56,196 nucleotides of DNA, from contig CAZEHO010000016.1 in NCBI GenBank assembly GCA_964511945.1, positions 1 through 56,196 on the forward strand, given 5' to 3'. The notes under the pieces were generated by a model. The model was not told the DNA's origin. It did no database searches and saw nothing but the letters and a program-made list of their open reading frames with translations. Positions 24,492-32,825 of this stretch are shown one piece after another (the first letter of the stretch is position 1; every line of letters begins with the position of its first letter). The DNA comes from CAZEHO01 sp964511945 (GTDB lineage: Bacteria > Actinomycetota > Acidimicrobiia > Spongiisociales > UBA11373). Both the position numbers and the translations under genes were made by a program.

Positions 24492-25303
24492 CCGAATCAT
24501 CCACCCTTGTGGCACGGGTCGTTCCTCCGCCGCTCCTCGGTGGACGGGCCTTCCCCCGGATGCTGGAGCGCAACTTCCTGGTGTACAAGCGTGCCTGGGT
24601 GGTGATCTTCTCCGGCTTCTTCGAGCCGCTGTTCTACCTGTTTTCGATCGGCATTGGCATCGGCGAACTGGTCGGTGACCTCGAGGGGCCCGGCGGCCAG
24701 CCCATCGAGTACGCCGCGTTCGTGGCTCCGGCGCTGCTGGCGTCGTCCGCCATGAACGGCGCGATCTACGAGTCGACGATGAACATCTTCTTCAAGCTGA
24801 AGTACGGCAAGATCTACGACGCCATCCTGTCGACACCGATGCAGCCGCGCGCCATCGCCATCGGGGAAATCACCTGGTCGCTGGGACGCGGTGCCATCTA
24901 TGCCGCCGGATTCCTGGTGGTAATGGTGCTGCTCGGGTACATGCCGTCGGTCTGGGGGATTCTTGCGCTGCCGGCAGCCATCCTCATCGGGTTTGCATTC
25001 GCCGCCGTCGGCATGGCGGCCACCACCTTCATGCGATCGTGGCAGGACTTCGACATGGTGAACATGGTCAGCCTGCCGCTGTTCCTGTTCTCGGCGACCT
25101 TCTATCCGCTCAGCGTGTACCCGGCCGGGTTTCAGATCTTCACCCGGTTCTCCCCGCTGTACCACGGGGTCGAACTGGTCCGGTCCTTCACGCTCGGCGT
25201 CTTCGACTGGAGCCTGCTCGGCCATGTCGCGTTCCTGGTCGGGATGGGCGCCATTGGTGTCGCCATCACGGCTCGCCGCCTCGAGCGCCTTCTGATGAGC
25301 TAG
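24488..25303 (+). CDS. ABC-2 type permease, second subunit (NodJ-like)
   Basis: A 271-residue paralog of the preceding permease. FEPLFYLFSIGIGIGELVGD, YAAFVAPALLASSAMNGA and LFLFSATFYPLSVYPAG line up with the corresponding blocks of its neighbour. The GTG start at 24488 overlaps the upstream stop (GTGA). Last intact gene of the exporter operon; a CARDB-like coding remnant follows directly. Confidence 0.92.
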   Translation: MTESSTLVARVVPPPLLGGRAFPRMLERNFLVYKRAWVVIFSGFFEPLFYLFSIGIGIGELVGDLEGPGGQPIEYAAFVAPALLASSAMNGAIYESTMNIFFKLKYGKIYDAILSTPMQPRAIAIGEITWSLGRGAIYAAGFLVVMVLLGYMPSVWGILALPAAILIGFAFAAVGMAATTFMRSWQDFDMVNMVSLPLFLFSATFYPLSVYPAGFQIFTRFSPLYHGVELVRSFTLGVFDWSLLGHVAFLVGMGAIGVAITARRLERLLMS

Positions 25304-25308
25304 ATCCG

Positions 25309-25419
25309 CACAGAGGGACCTATCGCTGGGGAGTCCACATCGATACCGAGGACGTCTACGACGAGATCGACGAGCGGAACAACGTCGTGGAGGGCACCAT
25401 CACGATCGTGGCTCCCTGA
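25309..25419 (+). pseudogene. C-terminal remnant of a CARDB-like domain
   Basis: Just after the exporter operon, one frame reads GTYRWGVHIDTEDVYDEIDE, then RNNVVEGTITIVAP and a stop at 25417-25419. The pattern (T-Y..-V-x-V-D ... E-x-x-E-x-N-N ... I-x-V) is the ending of CARDB cell-adhesion-type domains. No start codon or upstream part of such a protein is present, because the upstream sequence is the permease gene in another frame. I read it as the tail left from a lost or rearranged gene. The remaining bases to the moaA stop at 25423 are empty. Confidence 0.55.
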
Positions 25420-25422
25420 GAC

Positions 25423-26433
25423 TCAGCCCCCGATGTAGGACATCTCGACCTTGGGCAGGTCGAGGGTGTGTGACGACCGGATCTCGGAGTAGCGGTCGTC
25501 GCGGTGCGTCCAGAGGTGCTCGATCGCTGCTTGCAGATCGTCGTCTGAGGCTCCGTCGCGGATCGGCCCGCGCAGGTCGTGGCCGGTGGTGGCGAAGAGG
25601 CAGGTGTAGAGCACGCCCTCGGCAGAGATCCGGGCGCGGGTGCAATCACCACAAAACGGGCGGGTGACCGACGAGATCACGCCGACCTCTCCGGCGCCGT
25701 CGGCGTAGCGGTAGCGCTCCGCCACTTCGCCTCGGTACTGCGCATCGACCGCCTGCAGGGGGAACTCGGCGTGGATCTTCCCGATGATCTCGGCGGCGGG
25801 CACTACGTCGTCGAGCCGCCACCCGTTGGTGGTCCCGACGTCCATGTACTCGATGAACCTCAGGATGTGGCCCGTTCCCCGGAAATGGCGGGCAAGCTCG
25901 AGGATGTCACGCTCGTTGGCGCCTCGCTTGACGACCGCGTTGACCTTCACCGGAGTCAGCCCGGCGGCGGCCGCCGCCTCAATCCCTTCAAGGATCGTTG
26001 TGACGGGGATCTCTACGTCGTTGATTTCCCGGAAGCGCTCGGGGTCCAGGGAGTCGAGACTCACCGTCACCCGCTGCAGGCCGGCGGCGGCCAGTATCTC
26101 CGCCTTGCGGGCCAGGAGCGACCCGTTGGTGGTCAGCCCGATGTCGTCGATACCGGGGATCCCGGCCAGCATCTCGATGAGCTTCTCGAGATCCCGACGC
26201 AGCAGCGGCTCGCCGCCGGTGAGGCGGATCTTGCGAACTCCGAGATCAGCGAACACTCGAGCGACACGCTCTATCTCCTCGAACGAGAGCAGCAGGTCCT
26301 TGGCCAGGAACTCGTATTCACGACTGAATACCTCACGCGGCATGCAGTACCGGCAGCGGAAGTTGCAGCGGTCGGTGACCGAGATTCGCAGATCCCGGAG
26401 TGGGCGGTGCAGCGTGTCGGCGAGCGAGGGCAC
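25423..26433 (-). CDS. moaA: GTP 3',8-cyclase (molybdenum cofactor synthesis)
   Basis: Radical SAM enzyme for the first step of molybdenum cofactor synthesis. 336 residues, family-typical. N-terminal cluster motif CNFRCRYCMP near residue 23, GGEPLLRRD for SAM, SLDSLDPERF, and the second cluster motif CGDCTRAR...C near the end. The C-terminus ends in IGG, the Gly-Gly tail required for catalysis in characterised MoaA. GTG start at 26433. No other moa/moe genes are in the window. Confidence 0.96.
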   Translation of the reverse strand: MPSLADTLHRPLRDLRISVTDRCNFRCRYCMPREVFSREYEFLAKDLLLSFEEIERVARVFADLGVRKIRLTGGEPLLRRDLEKLIEMLAGIPGIDDIGLTTNGSLLARKAEILAAAGLQRVTVSLDSLDPERFREINDVEIPVTTILEGIEAAAAAGLTPVKVNAVVKRGANERDILELARHFRGTGHILRFIEYMDVGTTNGWRLDDVVPAAEIIGKIHAEFPLQAVDAQYRGEVAERYRYADGAGEVGVISSVTRPFCGDCTRARISAEGVLYTCLFATTGHDLRGPIRDGASDDDLQAAIEHLWTHRDDRYSEIRSSHTLDLPKVEMSYIGG

Positions 26434-26461
26434 GGCGGCAAGCGTACCGGGGCCCGGAGCC

Positions 26462-27325
26462 TCAGCGGCCCTCGTAGCGCCGCCGATCGACCACGTTCCC
26501 GTTGGCGTCGAGCAGCAGCACGGTGTCCCCGCCGTTCGTCCACACGGACCCGTCCGAGCACCAGAACAGCTCGCCGGCGCGGTCGGTCCCGCATCCGGTA
26601 CGGACGATCAGCGCCTCACCGGCCGGCAGGACCGTACCGGTGGGGAAGTGGTAGCGGTGGGAGGACGATTCATCGCGGAGCGTCCATCCGCCAATGTCGG
26701 TGTCGGGCCCGTCGTTCGCCAGGCCCACCCACTCCCCGTTGAGATTGTCGTCGTCGGGGCCGGGGGCGTCGTACTCGACGCCGGCAATGGCGACGCCGTT
26801 CCCGGCAGTGGGGCCGCAGGCACCGGCCGCCCACCACCCGCGTCCGCCGGAGTAGGCGAGCTCTTCGATTGCGAGGAATTCGCCGCGCTCCGGATGATCG
26901 GTGTCGAGTGCGATGGCGTGCCCGCCCTCGACCATGGCGTGGTTGACGAATGCCTCCGTCGTGAACAGATAGCCGAGGATCCGGCCGAACCGGTCGTTCC
27001 CACCGGCGGCCTGCAGCCACACGGTGTCGGTCGCCAGCAGGGCGTCGAGAGCCGCTCGCGCCTCTTCGCTCCAGCATTCATCCCGTTCGGCCGTGTTGAT
27101 GCCGAGCAGGCGCACCTCCACCACCTCACCGCCGACTCCGGCCTCGATCGAATCCCCGTCGAGGACGAAGCGGACGTCGATGACGTCGGCGTTGGCCGGC
27201 GGGGTCACCTCCCCGCCGGGCAGAACGGGGAACGTCATGGATGTCATCGCCGGCGGATCGCCGGCACAGGCTGAGGCGGCCAGCAGCATCCCAAGGATCA
27301 CGATTCGTGCTCGGAAGGTCACCAC
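26462..27325 (-). CDS. Lipoprotein with thermonuclease (SNase) and lamin-tail domains
   Basis: A 287-residue exported lipoprotein. The signal peptide ends in a lipobox LAASAC with Cys at residue 20. An SNase domain follows: DGDSIE supplies the metal Asp, VRLLGINTAERDE carries the catalytic Arg and Glu, and NDRFGRIL the second Arg. After residue ~185 a lamin-tail (LTD) domain is visible: EWVGLANDGPDTDIGGWTL, YHFPTGTVLPAGEALIV and a closing DANGNVVDRRRYEG. Combination suggests a cell-surface nuclease that could feed on extracellular DNA or act at the envelope. Two adjacent GTG codons can serve as start. Confidence 0.88.
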   Translation of the reverse strand: MVTFRARIVILGMLLAASACAGDPPAMTSMTFPVLPGGEVTPPANADVIDVRFVLDGDSIEAGVGGEVVEVRLLGINTAERDECWSEEARAALDALLATDTVWLQAAGGNDRFGRILGYLFTTEAFVNHAMVEGGHAIALDTDHPERGEFLAIEELAYSGGRGWWAAGACGPTAGNGVAIAGVEYDAPGPDDDNLNGEWVGLANDGPDTDIGGWTLRDESSSHRYHFPTGTVLPAGEALIVRTGCGTDRAGELFWCSDGSVWTNGGDTVLLLDANGNVVDRRRYEGR

Positions 27326-27425
27326 GCGGACGTTAGCTGGCGGGCCCGACGGCTCGGCCGGAAGGATTCGCCATCAAGGTGAGCCGCGAACGCTCCGATG
27401 CGGAGTGTGATCGACCGGAGGATTC

Positions 27426-28238
27426 ATGCCCTTCGCCAGGGTCAACGGCAGCATGCTTTATTACCGGGAGTCCGGGGAGGGGCGTCTCGCGCTCTTCATC
27501 CACGGGTTCCCGCTCGACCACTCGGTCTGGCTCGACCAGCTCAGCGGGCTGGCCCACGTGCGGCGCTGTGTCGCTGTGGACCTGCGCGGATTCGGGCGGT
27601 CCGATCCGATCGTCGAGCCGACCTTGTCGATGGAATTGCTGGCCGACGACTGTGCCGGTCTCATCGATGCGCTCGGCGCCGATCAGGCCGACGTCGTCGG
27701 GATCTCCATGGGCGGCTACGTCGCCCTGGCGCTGTGGGAGCTGCGGCCGGAGATGGTGCGCACACTGACCCTCGTTGACACCAAGGCGGCCGCCGACACG
27801 ATCGACGCCAAGGCCGGGCGCCAGACTCTCATGGATCGGCTGCTGTCGGAGGGACGCGCTCCGATCGCCGGTGAACTCACCGAGGCTGTGCTCGGACCCA
27901 ACCCGACGCAACTGGTGCGAGCCCGATTGCGATCGATGGTGGAAGGCACCAGGTATGAGACGATGGTTGCCGCCCTCGACGGCATGAGGAACCGCCCCGA
28001 TCGCACGGCGCTGCTCGAATCGATCACCGTTCCGGCGCTGGTGATCGGCGGTGAACTCGATCCACTGACGCCGCCGGCGCAGATCCGGGCCCTGGCCGAC
28101 TCGATCAAGGGTGCTCGCACGGTGATCGTGCCCGACAGCGCTCATCTGCCCCCGATGGAGCGGCCTGATCCGACCAACGAGGCGCTCATTGAGCTCCTTG
28201 AAGGCCGCAAAGTCGTGTGGTGGCGGTCCGAGGGCTGA
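27426..28238 (+). CDS. Alpha/beta-fold hydrolase
   Basis: A 270-residue hydrolase of the alpha/beta fold. HGFPLDHSVW gives the oxyanion region, the nucleophile elbow is GISMGG near residue 93, the acid lies in GELDPLTPP and the catalytic His in SAHLPPMERP, so the triad is complete. A GGAGG site is five bases ahead of the ATG. Substrate cannot be predicted. It precedes a threonine-aldolase gene by 54 bases on the same strand. Confidence 0.9.
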   Translation: MPFARVNGSMLYYRESGEGRLALFIHGFPLDHSVWLDQLSGLAHVRRCVAVDLRGFGRSDPIVEPTLSMELLADDCAGLIDALGADQADVVGISMGGYVALALWELRPEMVRTLTLVDTKAAADTIDAKAGRQTLMDRLLSEGRAPIAGELTEAVLGPNPTQLVRARLRSMVEGTRYETMVAALDGMRNRPDRTALLESITVPALVIGGELDPLTPPAQIRALADSIKGARTVIVPDSAHLPPMERPDPTNEALIELLEGRKVVWWRSEG

Positions 28239-28292
28239 TCGCAGTCCCGGCCGGCGATACGATCTTGACCGATCCCGAACACCGGAGAGGTC

Positions 28293-29330
28293 ATGGAGTC
28301 CGTCGGCATCAATCTCTACAGCGACACCCAGACGCGTCCCACCGCGGCGATGCGCGAGGCAATCGCCACCGCCCCGGTTGGTGACGAGCAACGTTTTGAG
28401 GATCCCAGCGTCAATCGCCTCTGCGAGATGGTGTCGGAGCGGCTGGGCACCGAAGCGGCCGTGTTCCTGCCCTCGGGGACCATGTGTAACGAGATCGCCA
28501 TTCTCGTGCACTGCAACCCCGGCGACGAGATCATCGCCGACCGCACTGCCCATGTGATCAACTTCGAAGGCGGTGGACCCGCTGCGTTCGCCGGAGCACC
28601 GATCTACCCGCTCGATGGGGTTCGCGGGGTGTTCGGGCCCGACCAGGTAGAGGGAGCGCTCCGAGGACCGGACCGCTACTCGCCGACGTCGCGGCTCCTG
28701 GTCGTTGAACAGACCTCCAATATGGGCGGCGGCACCGTCTGGCCGATGGATCGCATCGATGCGGTTGTCGACGTGGCCGTGGGGGCAGAGCTGGCAACGC
28801 ACATGGACGGCGCCCGGCTTTTCAACGCCGAGGTCGCCTCCGGCATCCCGGCCGCCCGGCATGCCGCCGGGTTCGACAGTGTGTGGATCGACCTCAGCAA
28901 GGGTCTCGGGTGTCCGATGGGTGGAGTGCTGGCCGGATCTGCGGACTTCATCGAGGAGGCCTGGCGCTGGAAGCAGCGGATCGGCGGTGCGCTGCGCCAA
29001 GCCGGGATTGCCGCAGCAGCGGGTGTCTTCGCACTCGAGCATCACATCGACCGGCTCGCCGAGGACCACGCCAACGCCCGCCGCTTCGCCGAACTCGTCG
29101 CAGACATCGATGGGATCGGTGTGGACCTTGACACAGTCGAAACGAACATGGTGTTCTTCGACGTCGGGGGGACGGGCCGAACCGCAGATGAGGTCACTGC
29201 GGCGGCCGCCGATCAAGGTGTGCTGGTTGGGGCGGTGTCCGAGACCTCGATCCGCGCCGTTACCCATCTCGACGTGACGCGCGAGGACATCGAGTCGGCG
29301 GCAGCTGCATTCCGCGACGTCGTGGTGTAG
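28293..29330 (+). CDS. ltaE: Low-specificity L-threonine aldolase family (PLP)
   Basis: A 345-residue fold-type I PLP enzyme that splits threonine or related beta-hydroxy amino acids into glycine and aldehyde. NLYSDTQTRPT opens the domain, GDEQRFEDPSVNRLCEMV is the substrate loop, THMDGARLFNA holds the PLP Asp/Arg, and the Schiff-base lysine lies in DLSKGLGCPMGG. GGAGAGG site before ATG. It abuts the stop of the convergent UMF1 gene with no gap. The exact substrate among beta-hydroxy amino acids is not certain. Confidence 0.9.
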   Translation: MESVGINLYSDTQTRPTAAMREAIATAPVGDEQRFEDPSVNRLCEMVSERLGTEAAVFLPSGTMCNEIAILVHCNPGDEIIADRTAHVINFEGGGPAAFAGAPIYPLDGVRGVFGPDQVEGALRGPDRYSPTSRLLVVEQTSNMGGGTVWPMDRIDAVVDVAVGAELATHMDGARLFNAEVASGIPAARHAAGFDSVWIDLSKGLGCPMGGVLAGSADFIEEAWRWKQRIGGALRQAGIAAAAGVFALEHHIDRLAEDHANARRFAELVADIDGIGVDLDTVETNMVFFDVGGTGRTADEVTAAAADQGVLVGAVSETSIRAVTHLDVTREDIESAAAAFRDVVV

Positions 29331-31319
29331 CTACATCTCGCCGCGTTGGTCGGCTTCGATGGCCACCCGGCGTCCCTCCTCGACGTTCACCCGGCTCAGC
29401 AGGTAGCCGCCGGCGATGAAGAAGACCACAACGCCGAGCACTGCCGGGCGGCTGCTTCCGAACACCGCGATCGCAGCGGCGAACAGCAACGGACCGATGA
29501 TCGTGGAGGCCTTCTCCATGATCGCGAAGAACCCGAAGAACTCACCGCTCATCGACGCCGGTGACATCGAGGCGTAGAGACTGCGGCTGAGTGCCTGGCT
29601 CCCACCCTGAACAATGGCGACCATCCATGCGATGAACCAGAACTCGACGACGGTGTCGAGGAAGAAGCCCCACACCGCGATGGCCGAGTACACCATCAGC
29701 GCCAGCAACAGAGTGCGCTTGGTCGTCATCGCCGCAGCCGCCCGCCGGAAGATGCGCCATCCGATGGTGGCGGCGAAGGCGGCGCCGATCAACTCGACGA
29801 ACAGCAGGAGCACCAGTACGGACCCGAGGCTGCTCTCCCGAGTGGGCTCCAGGACCTCGACGCGTCCGATCCCGATCCGGGTTCCGGTCGAGTCCTCGTC
29901 GGCTTCGGCGTACAGCACGATCTCGAGCGTGTGACGGCCGGGCTCCCCGGCGTCGACGACGACCGTCTCTTCGTAACGCTCCTCTGCGTTGTACGTGTCG
30001 ATGATCAGCGCCTCGTCGTCGTCCGCGTCCTCGTCGAGCACCGGGGCCCCGTCGATGAGGACGCCGAAGGAGGCATGGTCCGGTCCGCGGGCATAGGTGA
30101 TCTCGATCTCGCGTCCGTTGAACCGGAAGAAGGCCTCGTCGCCCGGGTCGTCGCTGAAGGCGTAGTCGCGGCGGGCACCGGCCTCGAGGTCCTCCTCGGC
30201 GATGACCTGCCACCCGCCGTCGAAGTCGAGAACGCCGTCGCCGATCTCGTACTCGTCCTGGCCGACGAATCCATCGACCGTCTCGAAGTCGGGACCGGGC
30301 CGACCCACCATGTCGGCAGACAGGGTTCGTGCCGACACCGCTCCGACGGCCGGCAACGCGATCAGGCTGTAGACCACAAATGCGAGGGCGATTCCCCGCT
30401 TCTCGGATGATCCCTTCGCGCTCGGGATCCGGCCGAACATGATCGTGAACGGAATCCCGACGAACTGCACCAGCAGCAGCGCCAGGATCAGCTCGGTGGC
30501 GCCGAATCCGAGTTCGGCCCCGTAGATCACGGCCACGCCGATGATCGTGCCGATCCCGTCGTTGTAGATGAGGAACGCGATCAGATACTTGAACAGCTCG
30601 CGGTAGCGGCGGAGATGCCGCAGGGTTTCCCGGAGACGCCCGAACGACGCACGCCACATCCGGTCGGTCTCCGCAGCAGTGGCCGCCGGCGGTTCCGGGA
30701 CCCGGCGCAGGACCGGGATCGTGAACACCGCCCACCATATGGCCACGCTGAGGAAGGAGAGGCGGGAGCCCGGGATCTCACCGAGCACGAAGATCATGAC
30801 CACGTTGATCGCCAGCAGCAGCCCGCCGCCGATGTATCCGAAGGCGTAGCCGAGGCTGCTCACCCGGTCCTGGTCCTCCGGCCTGGCAACGTGCGGGAGC
30901 ATCGCGTCGTAGAAGACGTTTGCCGCACCGAACCCCACCCGCCCGACGATGAAGAAGATCGAGGCCAGCAGCCAATCGCCCGATCCGACCAGCGCCAGCA
31001 GACCGGTGCCGACGATACCGAGTCCTGCGAACAGGGCCAGGAGGGGCTTCTTGCCTCGCTTGAGATCGGAGACGGTGCCGAGCACCGGCGAGATGATCGC
31101 CACGATGAACAGGGCGACCGACAGCCCGATCGACCAGTACTGCGTGGCGACGGCTTCCGACGGGAGGGTTTCGCCGGCCACCTGGCTGAAATAGACCGGG
31201 AGCACTGCAGCGAGGATCGTCGTGGCGAAGGCGGAGTTCGCCCAGTCGTAGAGCGTCCATGCCCGGATCCGGCGCCGGTATTCGTTCTGGTCGATTCCCT
31301 CGTATCCGGCGACCGCCAC
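29331..31319 (-). CDS. UMF1/Atg22-like MFS transporter with inserted jelly-roll-like ectodomain
   Basis: A 662-residue membrane protein, about 220 residues longer than the UMF1 protein at 18916. The N-terminal half (WTLYDWANSAFATTI, DLKRGKK loop) and the C-terminal half (EFWFIAWMVAIVQGGSQALSR, SGEFFGFFAIMEKAS) are normal UMF1 blocks. Between them residues ~309-530 form an extra cassette: a membrane segment, a soluble part at ~333-493 (about 29841-30323) and another membrane segment. The soluble part contains GREIEITYARGPDHASFGV, LIDG and GRHTLEIVLY, a pattern of beta-sandwich carbohydrate-binding-like domains. By topology it should face outside. GTG start behind GGGGAGGGAC. Confidence 0.88.
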   Translation of the reverse strand: MAVAGYEGIDQNEYRRRIRAWTLYDWANSAFATTILAAVLPVYFSQVAGETLPSEAVATQYWSIGLSVALFIVAIISPVLGTVSDLKRGKKPLLALFAGLGIVGTGLLALVGSGDWLLASIFFIVGRVGFGAANVFYDAMLPHVARPEDQDRVSSLGYAFGYIGGGLLLAINVVMIFVLGEIPGSRLSFLSVAIWWAVFTIPVLRRVPEPPAATAAETDRMWRASFGRLRETLRHLRRYRELFKYLIAFLIYNDGIGTIIGVAVIYGAELGFGATELILALLLVQFVGIPFTIMFGRIPSAKGSSEKRGIALAFVVYSLIALPAVGAVSARTLSADMVGRPGPDFETVDGFVGQDEYEIGDGVLDFDGGWQVIAEEDLEAGARRDYAFSDDPGDEAFFRFNGREIEITYARGPDHASFGVLIDGAPVLDEDADDDEALIIDTYNAEERYEETVVVDAGEPGRHTLEIVLYAEADEDSTGTRIGIGRVEVLEPTRESSLGSVLVLLLFVELIGAAFAATIGWRIFRRAAAAMTTKRTLLLALMVYSAIAVWGFFLDTVVEFWFIAWMVAIVQGGSQALSRSLYASMSPASMSGEFFGFFAIMEKASTIIGPLLFAAAIAVFGSSRPAVLGVVVFFIAGGYLLSRVNVEEGRRVAIEADQRGEM

Positions 31320-31454
31320 GGTCCCTCCCCGACTGGTTCGGCGCGGAGGCTAGTACGCCCCGGTCGCGCCGCGCTGCCGGGTGCATTGGCGGTTCAGCTG
31401 AGGCTCACGAGTCCGATCCGGCGCCGATCCCACCGGGCAGCCGTCCTCGTCCTC

Positions 31455-31898
31455 TTACAACCCGATGCCCTCGTCCGGCAACCACTCGGGCCAGCCGTCG
31501 TACCAGTCGGGGACCACGACGTCGGCCACCCGGTCGACGACACCGATGTACGGCTTGATGTCGAGGAGTGGCGACCCCGCGTAGGCATCGATGCCGACGA
31601 CGGCCACCCGGCCGGTGTCGAGGTCGACATCCAGCAGCTTGCAGGTGGTGGTGGCGATCGGGTTCGGGCGGTACTCGGCCCGACAGGCGAATACGCCCGC
31701 AGTCACGCCCGGTGCGTACGGCAACTCAGTCTGCATGATTGAACGGCTCTCGTCTTTGTCATGCCCGCTCGCCCACCAGAGCACGGTGATGTGGCTGAAC
31801 CGGTCGACCTCGGCCAGCGCCGCCCGGTAGGGAGCGTCGACCTGCAGCCAGACGGCGGTATCGTCCCGCTCGATGGTCCCGATGGGACGCAGTTCCAT
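31455..31898 (-). CDS. trmO: tRNA (N6-threonylcarbamoyladenosine37-N6)-methyltransferase TrmO family
   Basis: A 147-residue TsaA/TrmO protein. The N-terminus reads LRPIGTIE, HITVLWWASG carries the conserved histidine block, CRAEYRPNPIATTTCKL is the family signature, and LLDIKPYIGVVD closes the beta-barrel. It methylates t6A37 of tRNA using SAM in characterised members. Somewhat shorter than E. coli TrmO, lacking its C-terminal extension as many actinobacterial homologs do. Confidence 0.88.
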   Translation of the reverse strand: MELRPIGTIERDDTAVWLQVDAPYRAALAEVDRFSHITVLWWASGHDKDESRSIMQTELPYAPGVTAGVFACRAEYRPNPIATTTCKLLDVDLDTGRVAVVGIDAYAGSPLLDIKPYIGVVDRVADVVVPDWYDGWPEWLPDEGIGL

Positions 31899-31968
31899 TC
31901 CACGGTCTTTCCCAGCGCCCCCAGGACAATCCTGCCCGAAGACGGCCGACCGTGTGGCCTCGACCCGA

Positions 31969-32763
31969 TCAGCCGAAGAGGCGGTATCCGGCGATCAGTT
32001 TGCGAGCCGGCTCGCCGACGATCTCGAGGCCGCCGGCGGCCTCGGCGGGACCCTCCCGTCCGGCGACGGCGAGCAGGTAGGCGAGGCCGCTGCCGGCGAC
32101 ACGGTCGTCGGGTGTGTCGCCCGGCAATTCGACCGTGCCCCGCGATCCCGTCACCACGAGATCGCCGGTGACTCCGCCGGCTCCTCGCAGGTCGAGCCGG
32201 ATCCGGGTGCCGTCGGGCAGTCCGGCTCCCTTGACGGCTCCCCAGCCGGTGAGGCGCACCGCCCGATGGATCACGGCCGCGGCTGCTGCCGGCTCGTCAT
32301 CAGCGGTCAAGGGCTGCCCGAGGCCGAACCGGATGTCGAGCAGGTGGACGTAGAGGTCGGCGAGTCGGAGTTCGATGGCTTGCTGAGTCGGGAGCATGCC
32401 GACCGGCGACGCCATCGGTTGCTGCCAGCCGGCGGTGTCGAGGGTTCGGAGCCGGCCGACGGTGGCCGCAGCCGCACGGTCCACCTCGTTGAGCACCTTG
32501 TCGTTGCTCCACGAGCGACGGGCGGCGACGCCCATGTTGGTGATGAGGTCGAGGCCGTTCCATTGATCTCCATCGAAATCCTCGGGCGCATCCGGCTGCT
32601 CGAAGCCGTTGGTGATTCCCTCTACATGACCGAGGTGAGCCGCGACGTCGTGGACGGTCCATCCGGTGCAGGCGCTCGAGGAATCCCACGACTCCGCCGG
32701 GATGGTTTGCAGCAGGCCGAGCGTGCTGCTCCAGGCCTGTTCGAGCGCGATCAGCAGGTCCAT
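31969..32763 (-). CDS. Maleylpyruvate isomerase / DinB-like mycothiol-associated family protein
   Basis: A 264-residue protein with an N-terminal four-helix bundle: residues 1-150 include WTVHDVAAHLGHVEG, the metal-ligand histidine region of the mycothiol-dependent maleylpyruvate isomerase group, and a second conserved His in DLYVHLLDIRFGLG. The C-terminal ~90 residues fit the small MDMPI-C domain. The family is typical of mycothiol-producing actinobacteria. Substrate unknown. ATG at 32763 gives a family N-terminus (LLIALEQAW); it diverges from nurA across 62 bases. Confidence 0.82.
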   Translation of the reverse strand: MDLLIALEQAWSSTLGLLQTIPAESWDSSSACTGWTVHDVAAHLGHVEGITNGFEQPDAPEDFDGDQWNGLDLITNMGVAARRSWSNDKVLNEVDRAAAATVGRLRTLDTAGWQQPMASPVGMLPTQQAIELRLADLYVHLLDIRFGLGQPLTADDEPAAAAAVIHRAVRLTGWGAVKGAGLPDGTRIRLDLRGAGGVTGDLVVTGSRGTVELPGDTPDDRVAGSGLAYLLAVAGREGPAEAAGGLEIVGEPARKLIAGYRLFG

Positions 32764-32825
32764 GGTCTGAGCGTACCCGGGGTGTGCCACGAGGGCGTCG
32801 TACGCCGTCACTACCATCGCCGCCG

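Noticed and set aside
27333..29267. 644-codon minus-strand open frame
   Set aside because: Antisense to the alpha/beta hydrolase and threonine aldolase, whose motifs and ribosome sites are clear. The translation is low-complexity Arg/His/Gly, as expected of an antisense frame in high-GC DNA.
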